DNA from: an uncultured Oscillospiraceae bacterium
GTDB taxonomy: Bacteria > Bacillota > Clostridia > Oscillospirales > Acutalibacteraceae
Direction: 5' to 3'
Assembly (NCBI GenBank): GCA_900546785.1
Contig: URED01000003.1
Coordinates: forward strand, 7,749 to 71,748
Length of the DNA: 64,000 nt
The position numbers and the translations under genes were made by a program. The notes under the pieces are model-generated. The model did no database searches. It worked only from the letters and a program-made list of their open reading frames with translations, and had not been told where the DNA came from. Below, piece by piece: positions 42,119 to 52,323 of this stretch (within the stretch, counting starts at the first letter, position 1; every line of letters begins with the position of its first letter).

Positions 42119-45100
42119 CTAAAAACCGAACAGCGAGATCTGGTTGCTTGCGGGAAGATCGCCGAGAGCGCCTACCTCGCGCAGCGAATCCACAACGCTT
42201 TGGCCGATGCCGGCGCGCGCCATAAGATCGTCGCAGGAGAGAAAATCACCGTTTCCGTCATGGACGGCGGCAGATATCTGCTTTGCAGCGTTTTCACCGA
42301 TACCGGCTATTGCAGTAAACGGCAGGCGTATCTTGCCGTCTTCTATCTTATAAACGCGCCAGTCTGATTTATAAAGATCAACGGGCAGGAACTCAATGCC
42401 GCGGCAAAGCATTTCTATAACGATCTGAAGGATAACGTAAGTATCGCTCTCCTTTTGCGTTATGGTGCCGTTTTCCTTATGGGCTTTGATCTCCGCCATT
42501 TTGGCTTTAACGGCGCTCTTGCCGGCAACCGCGGCAGCAGCGTCAAGATCGCCGCCGCGAACGGTAAAGAACGCGCTGTAATACTCAACGGGATAGTATA
42601 TCTTATACCAGCCGAGGCGAAGCGCAGCGATAACATATGCCGCAGCATGCGCCTTGGGGAACATGTATTTAATTTTATAGCAGGAATCTATGTACCACTG
42701 CTCCACGCCGATCTCCTTCATTCTTTCCTCATAGGGAGGAAGTTCTTTCGGCGCTTTGCCCTTTCTTGTGATCTCCATTATTTTGAAGCAATCCTTTTTT
42801 GAAAGGGGCGAGGGTTTACCTGTCTTTTCCTCATATTGTTTTGCTTTATGTATAAGGTAAGTCATAATGCCGTCTCGGCAGCCGATTACCTTGGATATGG
42901 TGCAGGTGCCGTTATGGATCAGCTCCTGCGCATTGCCAAGCCAAACATCCGTGCCATGCGAAAGACCGGAGATCTGAAGCAGATCCGAAAACGTTTTGGG
43001 CTGCGCCTCCACAAGCATGCTGAGCGTGAACGGCGTGCCCATTTCGGGTATGGAAAGCGTACTGGTTTGGCAATCAATATCCTCAGGTGAAACGCCGATC
43101 GGCTCTGTGGAAGTGAGCATCTGATAAAGCTTGGGGTCGCATATATCCACATCCATAACCGGGATTCCGGTCGCGTCCTCAATAAATTTATAGAGCGTGG
43201 GAACATCGTGGCCGAGCTCATCCAGCTTGAGCAAAGTATCATGAAGCGCATTTTTGAAATCAAAATGCGTTGTAAGTGTCTCCTTAGAAGCATCGTCAGA
43301 CGGATACTGAACGGGCGTAAAATCCTCCACCTCATATTCGGCGGGAACAACAACCATGCCGCCGGGGTGCTGACCCGTGGTGCGCTTGATGCCCGTGCAG
43401 CCGGCGGTGAGCCTGTCCTCCTCCGCCTTGGGAACCTTTAAGCCGCGCTCTTCAAGGTATTTTTTTACATAACCGTAAGCCGTTTTATCCGCCACGGTAG
43501 AAGTGGTGCCGGCTTTAAAAACGTGGGTCTTGCCGAAAAGCTCTTCCGTAAATTTATGCGACTGGGATTGGAAATCGCCGCTGAAATTCAGGTCTATATC
43601 CGGCTCCTTATCGCCGTCAAAACCAAGGAAGGTCTCAAACGGGATCTCATGCCCGTCTCTGTCCATAGGCGTGCCGCAGTGCGGACAGTTCTTGGGCGGA
43701 AGATCAAAACCGGAGCCGACGGAACCGTCCTTAATAAATTCGCTGTGCTTGCACTTGGGGCACACGTAATGCGGCGGAAGCGGATTGACCTCCGATATAC
43801 CGCCGAGATGCGCCACGAGCGAGGAACCGACCGAACCTCTTGAGCCTACAAGATAGCCGTGCTCCTCAGAATTCTTAACAAGCCTTTTTGCGATAACATA
43901 AAGCACCGCATAGCCGTGCTTGATGATGGAATCCAGCTCCTTTTGAAGCCTTGGACCTACATCTTCGGGTACGGGATCGCCGTATTTCTCCTTTGCGTTT
44001 TTCCAGCAGGTCTCTGTAAGCTCCTCCTCTGCGCCGTCAATATGCGGCTGGAAGGTGCCCGGGGGAATCGGAACCACGTCGTCATCTATCATATCCGCGA
44101 TATGATTGGGGTTATAAATGACGAATTCTTTTGCTCTTTCCCCTGCCCAGCTAAAATCATGAAGCATCTCATCCGTGGTCTTTAAATAGAGGGGCGCCTG
44201 CATATCCGCGTCCTCAAACCCTTGGGAAGCCATGATGATCGCTCTGTATTTTGCGTCGTAATCATTCAGAAAATGCACGTCGCCGGTGGCAACGGTCATT
44301 TTGCCGAGCCTGTCCGCCGAGGCAACGATGCGTTTGTTTATATCAATCAGATCCTGCTCTGTTCGGACTTTCCAGTAAACGTTTTTACGCTCTTCGCCCT
44401 TTTTATTTACGATAAATTCCTCATTGCTTTTTCTGAGCATAAATTCGTTATTTCCGTTGGGCTGGATCTCAAGATAATCGTAAAAGGATGAGATCTCATC
44501 AAGCTCCTCATCCGTTGCGCCGTTTAAGATCGCCTGATACACCTCGCCCTGCTCGCAGGCAGAGCCGATGATGATACCGTTTCTGTGCTGTTTTAAGATC
44601 GATTTCGGGATCAGCGGGCGCTTTTTAAAATATTTGGTATTGCTGGCGGAAATATGCTTATAAAGCACTTTCCTGCCCTCTAAGCTCTTAATGAGAAATA
44701 TGATATGATAGCGCGGGAAGCTGCCGACCTTCATATTCATGAAATCCGGGTATTTCTCGTCGTCAACAAGATAGCCCTCCATACCGCAGATGAGCTTTAT
44801 GCCGGCGCTTTTGGCCGCCTTGCTTGCCTCCGGCAGCGCCTGAACAACGCCGTGGTCCGTAACGGCAACGGCCTTATGCCCCCACCTTGCGGCTGTTTTT
44901 ACAAGATTGGACGGAGAGGAAACGCCGTCCATAGCCGAAAGGGAGGTATGCAGGTGCAGCTCTACTCTTTTTTCCGGCGCGGTATCCTCTTTCTGCGCTT
45001 TCATAACCGAGGAGATACCTTCCGGCATAATAACAAATTCGCTTGAATATTTATCAAGCTGATATGTGCCGCTGACCATAACGGTCTTTGCCTCTTCCAG

Positions 45101-45928
45101 CTTGGAAACGATGGAATCTATAACGGCATTGGAATCAAACATCTTACAGGTTACGGACGAGGTATAATCCGTTATATCAAAGGTAAGTATCTTGTTGCCG
45201 CCGCGTTTTGTTTCACGCGCTTCATATTTAAGCACATCGCCCCACACGGTGATCAAGCCGTCGTCATAACTGACATCCGCAATTTTTTTAAGGTTGCTGT
45301 TTGAAATGTTTTTGCCGTAAAAATTCCTTTTTGTATCTGCAAAGATCGGGAATTTTGCAAGCTTTTTATGCACAATGTTTTTTTGCGCTTCTGCCGCCTC
45401 CTGTTCCTTATCCGCACGCAGCTGCGCATAGGCTTTTTTCGCCTCCGCCTCAACATTGTAATTTTCCGTTTCAACAAATTTGATCTTTAGATCTATGCCG
45501 AAAAGATCAAAAATAACGCTTTCAAGCTCTTCATTTACTTTTTGCGCAAGCAGGATCTCCCTGCCGCCCTTTTTGAGCAGAACGGTAAGGACGCCGTCTT
45601 TATAATCCGTTTGAGCGCCCTCAAAAAATCCGTTTGCGGCGGGATTGTTTCTTTTAACAAACTCCACTAAGCTTGGGAGATAAGCCGGCTCAAAAAGCGA
45701 GCTGACGTAGCGCGGTTTGATAGAGACTTTTAAAAGCCCCATATTGTTTTTTATACTTTCCTCAGCTTCTTTAAACACGCAATGATCCACAAGCTCGCTG
45801 AGCGACAGCACAACGGCAAGTTCCCTTTGTGCGCGCTTAACAGTGAAACGCTTTATAACGCCGCCGCCAAGGCTGGAAAGCTGGAAATTGTCAACATATT
45901 CTTCAAAAAAATCGCTGAACAGGTTCAT
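42119..45928 (-). CDS. polC: DNA polymerase III PolC, lacking the exonuclease domain
   Basis: 1,269 residues against about 1,430 usual. Order: N-terminal domain (to about 200), OB fold (about 225-305), PHP domain starting VELHLHTSLSAMDGV (322-336) with AVTDHGVV (355-362) and TGDVHFL, GSRGSVGSS (695-703), a zinc site (Cys 723, 726, 748, 751), the catalytic PDIDLNFSG (776-784), fingers and C-terminal domain. Where Bacillus PolC carries the proofreading exonuclease, inside PHP after GMEGYLVDD (382-390), only about 17 residues lead straight to RYHIIFLIKS. The frame is clean, so this is not a frameshift. Main replicative polymerase. Overlaps ispG end by one base. Confidence 0.95.
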   Translation of the reverse strand: MNLFSDFFEEYVDNFQLSSLGGGVIKRFTVKRAQRELAVVLSLSELVDHCVFKEAEESIKNNMGLLKVSIKPRYVSSLFEPAYLPSLVEFVKRNNPAANGFFEGAQTDYKDGVLTVLLKKGGREILLAQKVNEELESVIFDLFGIDLKIKFVETENYNVEAEAKKAYAQLRADKEQEAAEAQKNIVHKKLAKFPIFADTKRNFYGKNISNSNLKKIADVSYDDGLITVWGDVLKYEARETKRGGNKILTFDITDYTSSVTCKMFDSNAVIDSIVSKLEEAKTVMVSGTYQLDKYSSEFVIMPEGISSVMKAQKEDTAPEKRVELHLHTSLSAMDGVSSPSNLVKTAARWGHKAVAVTDHGVVQALPEASKAAKSAGIKLICGMEGYLVDDEKYPDFMNMKVGSFPRYHIIFLIKSLEGRKVLYKHISASNTKYFKKRPLIPKSILKQHRNGIIIGSACEQGEVYQAILNGATDEELDEISSFYDYLEIQPNGNNEFMLRKSNEEFIVNKKGEERKNVYWKVRTEQDLIDINKRIVASADRLGKMTVATGDVHFLNDYDAKYRAIIMASQGFEDADMQAPLYLKTTDEMLHDFSWAGERAKEFVIYNPNHIADMIDDDVVPIPPGTFQPHIDGAEEELTETCWKNAKEKYGDPVPEDVGPRLQKELDSIIKHGYAVLYVIAKRLVKNSEEHGYLVGSRGSVGSSLVAHLGGISEVNPLPPHYVCPKCKHSEFIKDGSVGSGFDLPPKNCPHCGTPMDRDGHEIPFETFLGFDGDKEPDIDLNFSGDFQSQSHKFTEELFGKTHVFKAGTTSTVADKTAYGYVKKYLEERGLKVPKAEEDRLTAGCTGIKRTTGQHPGGMVVVPAEYEVEDFTPVQYPSDDASKETLTTHFDFKNALHDTLLKLDELGHDVPTLYKFIEDATGIPVMDVDICDPKLYQMLTSTEPIGVSPEDIDCQTSTLSIPEMGTPFTLSMLVEAQPKTFSDLLQISGLSHGTDVWLGNAQELIHNGTCTISKVIGCRDGIMTYLIHKAKQYEEKTGKPSPLSKKDCFKIMEITRKGKAPKELPPYEERMKEIGVEQWYIDSCYKIKYMFPKAHAAAYVIAALRLGWYKIYYPVEYYSAFFTVRGGDLDAAAAVAGKSAVKAKMAEIKAHKENGTITQKESDTYVILQIVIEMLCRGIEFLPVDLYKSDWRVYKIEDGKIRLPFTAIAGIGENAAKQISAAVHDGNGDFLSCDDLMARAGIGQSVVDSLREVGALGDLPASNQISLFGF

Positions 45929-46980
45929 TATAATTTATCTATCTCTTTCATCAATTCGTCTAAAAGTTCGCTTTCGGGAACTTTTCTTAAGATCTCGCCC
46001 TTTTTGAAAATGAGGCCGCAGCCGTCACCGCCGGCTATGCCTATATCCGCCTCTCTTGCCTCTCCGGGGCCGTTGACGATACAGCCCATAACGGCCACCT
46101 TGATCGGCTTCTTACAGTCGCGCAGGCGTTCCTCCACCTTTTTGGCAAGGCCGATCAGATCGATCTTTGTTCTGCCGCAGGTGGGGCAGGAGATGAGGTA
46201 AGGGCTGTCGTTTTTAAGCCCGATCGCCTTTAAAATATCAAACGCGGCAAACACCTCTTTTACAGGCGTATCGGAAAGGCTGACCCGAATGGTATCTCCG
46301 ATTCCGCGGTTGAGCAGCGAACCGATGCCGATTGCGGATTTGATGATGCCCATGCGTTCCGTGCCCGCCTCCGTTACACCGAGGTGGAGCGGGTAATCAC
46401 ACTGCTCGGCGGCAAGCTCATAGGCGGAGATCATGGTATTTACATCGGATGATTTTATGGAGATCACGATATCCGTGAAATCAAATTTTTCAAGGAGTGA
46501 AGCGTGGTAAAGCGCGGACTCGACCATCGCCTGCGGCGTAGGCGCGCCGTACTTTTCAAGGATATGCTTTTCAAGAGAGCCGCTGTTTACGCCGATCCTT
46601 ATGGGGATCTGCTTCTTTCGGCAGATATCCGCAACGGCCTTTACCCTGGATTCAGACCCGATATTGCCGGGGTTTATCCTGATCTTATCTATACCCCTTT
46701 CGGCAGCGCCGAGCGCAAGCTTGTAATCAAAATGAATATCTGCAACGAGCGGAACATCGACCGCTTTTTTGATCGGCTCAATCAGCGCCAGCGCATCTTC
46801 GTTTGGGATTGCAAAACGGATGACCTGGCAGCCCGCCGCCGCAAGCTCCTTTGCCTGATTTACGGAGCCTTCAATATCGCTTGCGGGAATATTCAGCATG
46901 GACTGAACAAGTATAGGTGAATCGCCGCCTATATATGTATTTTTAAGCTTTATCTTTTTTGATTTTCTGCGGTTGATCAT
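45928..46980 (-). CDS. ispG: 4-hydroxy-3-methylbut-2-en-1-yl diphosphate synthase
   Basis: 350 residues. Reductive ring opening of MEcPP in the non-mevalonate isoprenoid pathway; 4Fe-4S enzyme. TIM-barrel N-terminal part with VPLVADIHFDYKLAL and RINPGNIGS, then the cluster domain with CPTCGRTKID (two Cys) and AVMGCIVNGPGEA (third Cys). Complete. It sits between rseP and polC, the standard Firmicutes order, and together with dxr in this window supplies isoprenoids for undecaprenyl phosphate (uppS). Confidence 0.97.
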   Translation of the reverse strand: MINRRKSKKIKLKNTYIGGDSPILVQSMLNIPASDIEGSVNQAKELAAAGCQVIRFAIPNEDALALIEPIKKAVDVPLVADIHFDYKLALGAAERGIDKIRINPGNIGSESRVKAVADICRKKQIPIRIGVNSGSLEKHILEKYGAPTPQAMVESALYHASLLEKFDFTDIVISIKSSDVNTMISAYELAAEQCDYPLHLGVTEAGTERMGIIKSAIGIGSLLNRGIGDTIRVSLSDTPVKEVFAAFDILKAIGLKNDSPYLISCPTCGRTKIDLIGLAKKVEERLRDCKKPIKVAVMGCIVNGPGEAREADIGIAGGDGCGLIFKKGEILRKVPESELLDELMKEIDKL

Positions 46981-47065
46981 ATTGACCTGCCTTTCCGCGC
47001 CGGGGCGCGCGCCGCCGTGAGGCGGCGTTATTATTTATACCGACTGCCGTTTTACACCAAAGGCG

Positions 47066-48106
47066 CTAAAACAGCTTTGTTACATCTGAAAAAGTTACGA
47101 TCACCATGACGCCGAGCAGAAGCACAAGCCCTGCGGCATTGATGGCGTATTCCACCTTTGGGGGCAGTTTCTTTTTGAAGATGCCCTCCCCGAGAAGTAT
47201 GAAGAAGCGCCAGCCGTCCAGCGCAGGGATGGGAAACAGATTGAACAGACCTACGTTTATCGTAAGCAGCGCCATGATACGCAGCATAGAGGTTACGCTT
47301 GTTTTGACCGCTGTTGACACAACGGAAACTGCGCCCACAGGCCCGCTGAGATCCGAAAGTCCGTACCTGCCGGACAGGAGATCCGCAACGGAAAGGAAGA
47401 TCATGCGCATATAGGAAACGAACATGCCGCAGCTGCTCTGGAGCACGCCGCCGAAGGTCTTTTCCTCACCGAGCAGCCAGAAATCCATACTGATGTATTG
47501 ATTGCCCTCATATTCCTGCATTTCAAAAGTAACGTCAAGCGAAACATTTTCACCGTTTCTGTCAACGACCATCTGCACATTTCCGTCCGGCGAGCGGCTG
47601 AGCCCTGTTTCAACATCCGTTGAGGTATACACACGCATGCCATCTATGCTTTTGATCGTATCCCCTACCTGAAGCCCGCTTGCGGCGCTGGTTGCCTGAT
47701 CGTCAAACTTGGCAACCGTTGGAGTGCCGATCAGATCTCCGCTTGCAACGATACATACGATGATAAGAAAGCCGAGGATCAGATTCATCACCGCGCCTGC
47801 CGCTATGACGAACAGCCTTGCGCCGACGCTTTTTTTAGAAAAGGAGCCGTTTTCGTCCGACTCTTCCTCCTCGCCCTCCATGGCGCAGTAGCCGCCGAAC
47901 AGGATCCAGCGCAGGGAATATTTTGTGCCCTTTCTTGTTACGGAAAAGATCTTTGGCCCCATACCTACGGAAAATTCGTTTACCTTGATCTTCATGAGCC
48001 TTGCGGCGGTATAATGCCCGCCCTCATGGATTATGATGATCAGTTCAAAAAACAGGATTGCAATGATTATGGGATAAACCGTGTTCCAAATTGCGGTCAA
48101 ATTCAC
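47066..48106 (-). CDS. rseP: Site-2 metalloprotease RseP/RasP
   Basis: 346 residues, intramembrane zinc protease (M50). The zinc motif HEGGH is in the first transmembrane helix (about residues 27-31) and the third ligand Asp in NLFPIPALDGWRFF near residue 295; family members usually have LDGG, here LDGW. A single PDZ domain lies between (about 115-190, SGLQVGDTIKSIDGMRV). Four transmembrane segments. Cleaves anti-sigma factors and remnant signal peptides. Placed between dxr and ispG as usual. Confidence 0.95.
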   Translation of the reverse strand: MNLTAIWNTVYPIIIAILFFELIIIIHEGGHYTAARLMKIKVNEFSVGMGPKIFSVTRKGTKYSLRWILFGGYCAMEGEEEESDENGSFSKKSVGARLFVIAAGAVMNLILGFLIIVCIVASGDLIGTPTVAKFDDQATSAASGLQVGDTIKSIDGMRVYTSTDVETGLSRSPDGNVQMVVDRNGENVSLDVTFEMQEYEGNQYISMDFWLLGEEKTFGGVLQSSCGMFVSYMRMIFLSVADLLSGRYGLSDLSGPVGAVSVVSTAVKTSVTSMLRIMALLTINVGLFNLFPIPALDGWRFFILLGEGIFKKKLPPKVEYAINAAGLVLLLGVMVIVTFSDVTKLF

Positions 48107-48127
48107 CGGATCGCCTCATTCATAATA

Positions 48128-49273
48128 TTATCTGTAATTGCTGATTACGTATTCGCGGGCGGCTTTATCCGCGTCAAGCACGTCATCAAGCGTAAACTCT
48201 TTTTTATCCGCAGCTTTCAGCATAGCCTCTTCATTAAGATATGCAATATCCGTGAATTTAATTTTGCCGTTTAAGAAAAGCTTGACGCTTTCTTCGTTTG
48301 CGCCGTTTGCCGCCGCCGGGTGAAGCCCGCCCATTTCAATGGCTTTTTTGCATACGTTGATACATTTAAAGGTTTCATAATCCGGCTCAAAGAACGTGAG
48401 TTTGCCGTAATCGGCGAGCGAAAGCTCTGCAACGGGGCTTTCCTCACGCTGCGGGTAAGTGAGCGCATACTGGATCGGTATACGCATATCCGGCACGCCG
48501 AGCTGGGCGATCACGGAATTATCTTTATAAACGATTGCCGAATGGACGACCGATTCGCGGTGAACGACGATCTCTATATCCTCATTCGGCATATCAAAAA
48601 GCCATTTTGCCTCTATAAATTCAAGGCCTTTATTCATCATCGTGGCGGAATCGATCGTGATCTTTGCACCCATATTCCAGTTGGGGTGTTTTAACGCGTC
48701 CTGCGGGGTAACGGTTTCAAGCTCTGAAAGCGTTTTGCCGAAGAACGGCCCGCCGGAGGCTGTTAAGATGATCTTCTTTACCGCGTCTTTCGACGGGCTG
48801 CCCTGCAATGCCTGAAAGATAGCGGAATGTTCGCTGTCCACAGGGAGTATGGAAACGCCGTTTTCCTTTGCAAGGCTCGTTACAAGGCTGCCGCCGGCAA
48901 CAAGCGTTTCCTTATTGGCAAGGGCAATCGTTTTTTTTGCCTTTATGGCTTCCAGCGTAGGCATAAGACCGATCATGCCGACCACGGAATTTAAAACGAT
49001 ATCAGAACCGGGATAGGTTGCGCATTCTATAAGCCCCTGCATACCGCAGGTCACTTTCACGCCGGTATCCGCCACTCTTGTTTTCAGCTCCGCGGCGGCG
49101 TTTTCATTCATCATACAGACAAGCTCCGGCTTAAATTCGCGGATCTGCCGCTCCATTTTATCCACGTCCGTATTTGCACTGAGGCATTTTACGGAATAGC
49201 CGTGCATGCGGCAGACATCGAGCGACTGCGTGCCGATTGAGCCTGTTGATCCCAAAATAGAAAGCGTTTTCAT
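48128..49273 (-). CDS. dxr: 1-deoxy-D-xylulose 5-phosphate reductoisomerase
   Basis: 381 residues from the ATG at 49273, which has GAAAGGCAG upstream; the frame is open to 49369 but that part lies over the end of cdsA. NADPH-binding LSILGSTGSIGTQSLDV at the N-terminus; substrate and metal motifs LPVDSEHSAIFQAL, LTASGGPFFG and HPNWNMGAKITIDSATMMNKGLE (spread over about 195-225). First committed step of the MEP isoprenoid pathway. 21 bases before rseP. Confidence 0.97.
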   Translation of the reverse strand: MKTLSILGSTGSIGTQSLDVCRMHGYSVKCLSANTDVDKMERQIREFKPELVCMMNENAAAELKTRVADTGVKVTCGMQGLIECATYPGSDIVLNSVVGMIGLMPTLEAIKAKKTIALANKETLVAGGSLVTSLAKENGVSILPVDSEHSAIFQALQGSPSKDAVKKIILTASGGPFFGKTLSELETVTPQDALKHPNWNMGAKITIDSATMMNKGLEFIEAKWLFDMPNEDIEIVVHRESVVHSAIVYKDNSVIAQLGVPDMRIPIQYALTYPQREESPVAELSLADYGKLTFFEPDYETFKCINVCKKAIEMGGLHPAAANGANEESVKLFLNGKIKFTDIAYLNEEAMLKAADKKEFTLDDVLDADKAAREYVISNYR

Positions 49274-49292
49274 ATAATCTGCCTTTCTGCGC

Positions 49293-50159
49293 TCAGCAAA
49301 ATGCAAGAAGCGCCATAACGTATGTAAGCGGCAAAGCGAAAAGAACGGAATCAAACCGATCCATAACACCGCCGTGACCGGGGAATATCTTGCCGAAATC
49401 CTTAACGCCGAAATTGCGTTTGAGCACAGACGCCGTCAGATCGCCCATCATGCTCATAAGGGATATCGGAACACTGCACACCAGAATGACCGTTGCTGCA
49501 AAAGAATCGAGCTGAACCGCGCCGAGGCGGTTATAAAGCACATAGGCAACGGCGTTTAAAATGAGCGAAAACGCAACGCCGCACGCAGCGCCCTCGATCG
49601 TTTTTTTAGGGCTGATATTCGGGCTCATCTTGTGCTTGCCGAAAGCCATGCCGCCAAGCTGCGCGCCCACGTCCGTACCGAGCGCGCATATGAGCGCAAA
49701 GAAGATGAGATAGATGCCGAACTGCTCATTGATAAACATATCACGCAGACGGACGAAAATGGAAAACGCATACGGCACTGCTACACTTGCGAAAAAGGCG
49801 ATCGCCACATCCTCAAACTTTGTGTGGGAATAGCCTTTGAGCATGGCAAGAAACATGATAAGCGCAACGGCTATGATATATACCGCGGACGGTACGGCGG
49901 AAATGACCTGCCCCCATGTTTCAAGAGATACGAGCGGTTCAAGCACCTTGGGGCTTGCGAACAAGGGAAAGACAGCGGCGACCGCCGTGCCGAAAACCAA
50001 AATAAACTTATTTGAGATCTTTGCGCAGCGCATGATCTCATTTGCCGCAACGGCGCTCAAAAACGCAATGACAAGCACAAACAGCGGTGTGTTGACCTGC
50101 CATACAACGAGTGCCAGCACAAGAAGCAAAACGATTGCCGTTATAATTCTCTGTTTCAT
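49293..50159 (-). CDS. cdsA: Phosphatidate cytidylyltransferase
   Basis: 288 residues with about eight transmembrane helices. Makes CDP-diacylglycerol from phosphatidate and CTP, the branch point for phospholipid synthesis. The family signature is near the C-terminus: SVLKRNFGVKDFGKIFPGHGG then VMDRFDS. ISPKKTIEGAACG is also typical. Lies between uppS (11-base gap) and dxr (19-base gap). Confidence 0.95.
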   Translation of the reverse strand: MKQRIITAIVLLLVLALVVWQVNTPLFVLVIAFLSAVAANEIMRCAKISNKFILVFGTAVAAVFPLFASPKVLEPLVSLETWGQVISAVPSAVYIIAVALIMFLAMLKGYSHTKFEDVAIAFFASVAVPYAFSIFVRLRDMFINEQFGIYLIFFALICALGTDVGAQLGGMAFGKHKMSPNISPKKTIEGAACGVAFSLILNAVAYVLYNRLGAVQLDSFAATVILVCSVPISLMSMMGDLTASVLKRNFGVKDFGKIFPGHGGVMDRFDSVLFALPLTYVMALLAFC

Positions 50160-50170
50160 AATGATCCTCT

Positions 50171-50887
50171 TTATCCGCCGAAGCGGCGGTTTCTTTTTTT
50201 AAAATCAAAAAGCGCCTGATGCAGATCCTTTTCCGTAAAATCAGGCCACAGCACATCGCTGTACCAGAATTCACTGTAAGCGGACTGCCACAAAAGGAAG
50301 TTTGAAAGGCGTTCCTCTCCGCTGGGGCGGATGATCAGGTCGCAATCCGGCGTTGTATAGAGCATGCTGCTTATATCTTCCTCGGTTATACTGCTCTTGC
50401 CCTGCGCGATAAGCCGGTTTACGGCGGAAACGATCTCCTGCCTGCCGCCGTAATTCACGGCAACATTGATCAGCGTGCCGTTCCTTGAGGCGGTCTCTTT
50501 TTCGGCGTCACGCATAAGCTCCAGCAGCTTCGGGTGCATGCTCTCCTGCTCGCCTATAAATCTGACTCTGAGATTTCCGCTTACCTGAAGGTCGTTTTTC
50601 GCATCGATCAGATAATCATAAAAGAGGCGCATAAGCGTTTCCACCTCTTCTTTGGGGCGTTTCCAATTCTCGGTGGAAAAAGCATAGAAAGTTACCTCTT
50701 CTATACCGATCCTGCCGCATTCCTTGGAGATCTTTTTAAACACATCGGCGCCTACCTTATGACCCGCTGTGCGCGGCAGGGCTCTTTTTTTAGCCCATCT
50801 GCCGTTGCCGTCCATAATAATGCCGAGATGGCGCGGCAGGACGGAAAATTCCGTCTGCGCCGTTTCTTTTTTACCGAAAACAGCCAT
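50171..50887 (-). CDS. uppS: Undecaprenyl diphosphate synthase
   Basis: About 238 residues from the ATG at 50887 (AAAGGCAGTGAGCTG upstream); the open frame begins 21 codons earlier, without a good ribosome site. Cis-prenyltransferase with LGIIMDGNGRWAKKR (catalytic Asp), TFYAFSTENWKRP, and NVAVNYGGRQEI, plus DLIIRPSGEERLSNFLLWQSAYSEF split over the end. Makes the C55 carrier for cell-wall precursors. Part of frr-uppS-cdsA-dxr. Confidence 0.96.
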   Translation of the reverse strand: MAVFGKKETAQTEFSVLPRHLGIIMDGNGRWAKKRALPRTAGHKVGADVFKKISKECGRIGIEEVTFYAFSTENWKRPKEEVETLMRLFYDYLIDAKNDLQVSGNLRVRFIGEQESMHPKLLELMRDAEKETASRNGTLINVAVNYGGRQEIVSAVNRLIAQGKSSITEEDISSMLYTTPDCDLIIRPSGEERLSNFLLWQSAYSEFWYSDVLWPDFTEKDLHQALFDFKKRNRRFGG

Positions 50888-51022
50888 AAACAGCTCACTG
50901 CCTTTCGTATGCCGCTGATGAAGCCTGCGCGCACCGGCGGCTAAAATCAAATGTTTAAAAACGCAGAACGGCGGAGAGCTCTCCCCGCCTTTGCTGCCGT
51001 TTGCCGCCCGATGGCGGTCAGA

Positions 51023-51577
51023 TTAAATAGAAAGGATCTCCTTTTCCTTTGCTTTTTCCATTTCTTCTATCTCTTTAATAAACTTATCGGTAATATCCTG
51101 AAGTTTCTTTTCTCCGTCTTTAAGATCATCTTCCGTGATCTCGCTGTTTTTCTTTAGCTTTTTGATATCGTCCATCGCATCGCGGCGGATATTTCTTACA
51201 GCAACCTTTGCCTCCTCGCCGCGCTTGGAGATATCCTTTACAAGCTCTTTACGGCGCTCCTCCGTAAGCGGCGGGAACACAAGGCGGATCACCTTGCCGT
51301 CATTAGAGGGGTTGATGCCTATATCCGAAGTGTTTATTGCCTTTTCTATCTCTTTGATGATAGAGGCGTCCCAGGGCTGAATCATAAGCATTCTGGGTTC
51401 CGGCACACTGATGGCGGCAACCTGATTTATAGGGGTGGCGGTGCCGTAATAATCAACCGTGATCCTATCCAGAACGGCGGGATTGGCTCTGCCGGCGCGA
51501 ACCGCTTTATAATCCCTTTCAAGCGCGTCAAGACATTTATTCATTTTTTCATTCGTTTTATTAAATACAGCTTCCAT
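51023..51577 (-). CDS. frr: Ribosome recycling factor
   Basis: 184 residues from ATG 51577 (AGGAAAGG eight bases upstream); a GTG three codons earlier is less likely. All conserved segments are present: ALERDYKAVRAGRANPAVLDRI, AISVPEPRMLMIQPWD, GLNPSNDGKVIRL-like INPSNDGKVIRLVFPPLTEERR, and a helical C-terminus. Splits post-termination ribosomes with EF-G. 38 bases after pyrH. Between frr and uppS an imperfect G+C-rich hairpin (about 50965-50985) may weaken readthrough. Confidence 0.96.
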   Translation of the reverse strand: MEAVFNKTNEKMNKCLDALERDYKAVRAGRANPAVLDRITVDYYGTATPINQVAAISVPEPRMLMIQPWDASIIKEIEKAINTSDIGINPSNDGKVIRLVFPPLTEERRKELVKDISKRGEEAKVAVRNIRRDAMDDIKKLKKNSEITEDDLKDGEKKLQDITDKFIKEIEEMEKAKEKEILSI

Positions 51578-51615
51578 AAAATTCACCTTTCCTGATTATG
51601 TAATACTTTTTTGAT

Positions 51616-52323
51616 TTAGTTCGTAACGGTTGTGCCGATATTTTTGCCGCAAACAACGTCTACCAGATTATCGGGATTATCAAGATTGAAGACGATAATG
51701 GTCATATCATTGTCTTTGCAAAGCGAAAAAGCGGTTGAATCCATAACTTTCAGATCCCTGTTGATCACTTCTCTGAACGTAACGCTGTCATACTTAACGG
51801 CATCGGGATATTTATTGGGATCCATATCAAAAACGCCGTCCACATTCGTAGCTTTCAGAAGCGCGTCTGCATTCATCTCAACGCTTCTGAGCGCCGCAGC
51901 CGTATCCGTTGAGAAGAACGGCGATCCCGTACCGCAGCCGAATATAACGATCCTGCCCTTTTCAAGGTGGCGTATTGCACGGTTTCTGATATAAGGCTCT
52001 GCGATCTGGCGCATTTCAATAGCCGTTTGCACGCGCACATCCGCGCCAAGCTGTTCAAGCGCATCGCAAAGCGCAAGCGCGTTCATGGCGGTAGCAAGCA
52101 TGCCGATGTGATCCGCTCTGGCTCTGTCCATCCCCTCGCTGGTTCTGCCGCGCCAAAAGTTTCCGCCGCCGACTACCACGGCAACCTCAACACCCAGGTC
52201 GGCAACAGCTTTGATAGATTTGCAGATCGTAACGACCGTATCGTTATCTATGCCTGTTGTTTTGGGGCCGGCAAGCACCTCGCCGGAAAGCTTGAGCAGT
52301 ATTCTTTTATATACAGCGTCCAT
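51616..52323 (-). CDS. pyrH: UMP kinase
   Basis: 235 residues from ATG 52323, with GGAGG six bases before. Amino-acid kinase fold: [76 protein letters not shown]. Hexameric enzyme that converts UMP to UDP. It heads the pyrH-frr-uppS-cdsA-dxr-rseP-ispG-polC run; rpsB and tsf, which often precede it, are replaced here by a secreted repeat protein gene. Confidence 0.97.
   Translation of the reverse strand: MDAVYKRILLKLSGEVLAGPKTTGIDNDTVVTICKSIKAVADLGVEVAVVVGGGNFWRGRTSEGMDRARADHIGMLATAMNALALCDALEQLGADVRVQTAIEMRQIAEPYIRNRAIRHLEKGRIVIFGCGTGSPFFSTDTAAALRSVEMNADALLKATNVDGVFDMDPNKYPDAVKYDSVTFREVINRDLKVMDSTAFSLCKDNDMTIIVFNLDNPDNLVDVVCGKNIGTTVTN

Noticed and set aside
46985-47030. G+C-rich hairpin between ispG and rseP as a terminator
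   Set aside because: The stem GCCGCC/GGCGGC is good but no T run follows on the minus strand, and the genes on both sides belong to one conserved cluster.
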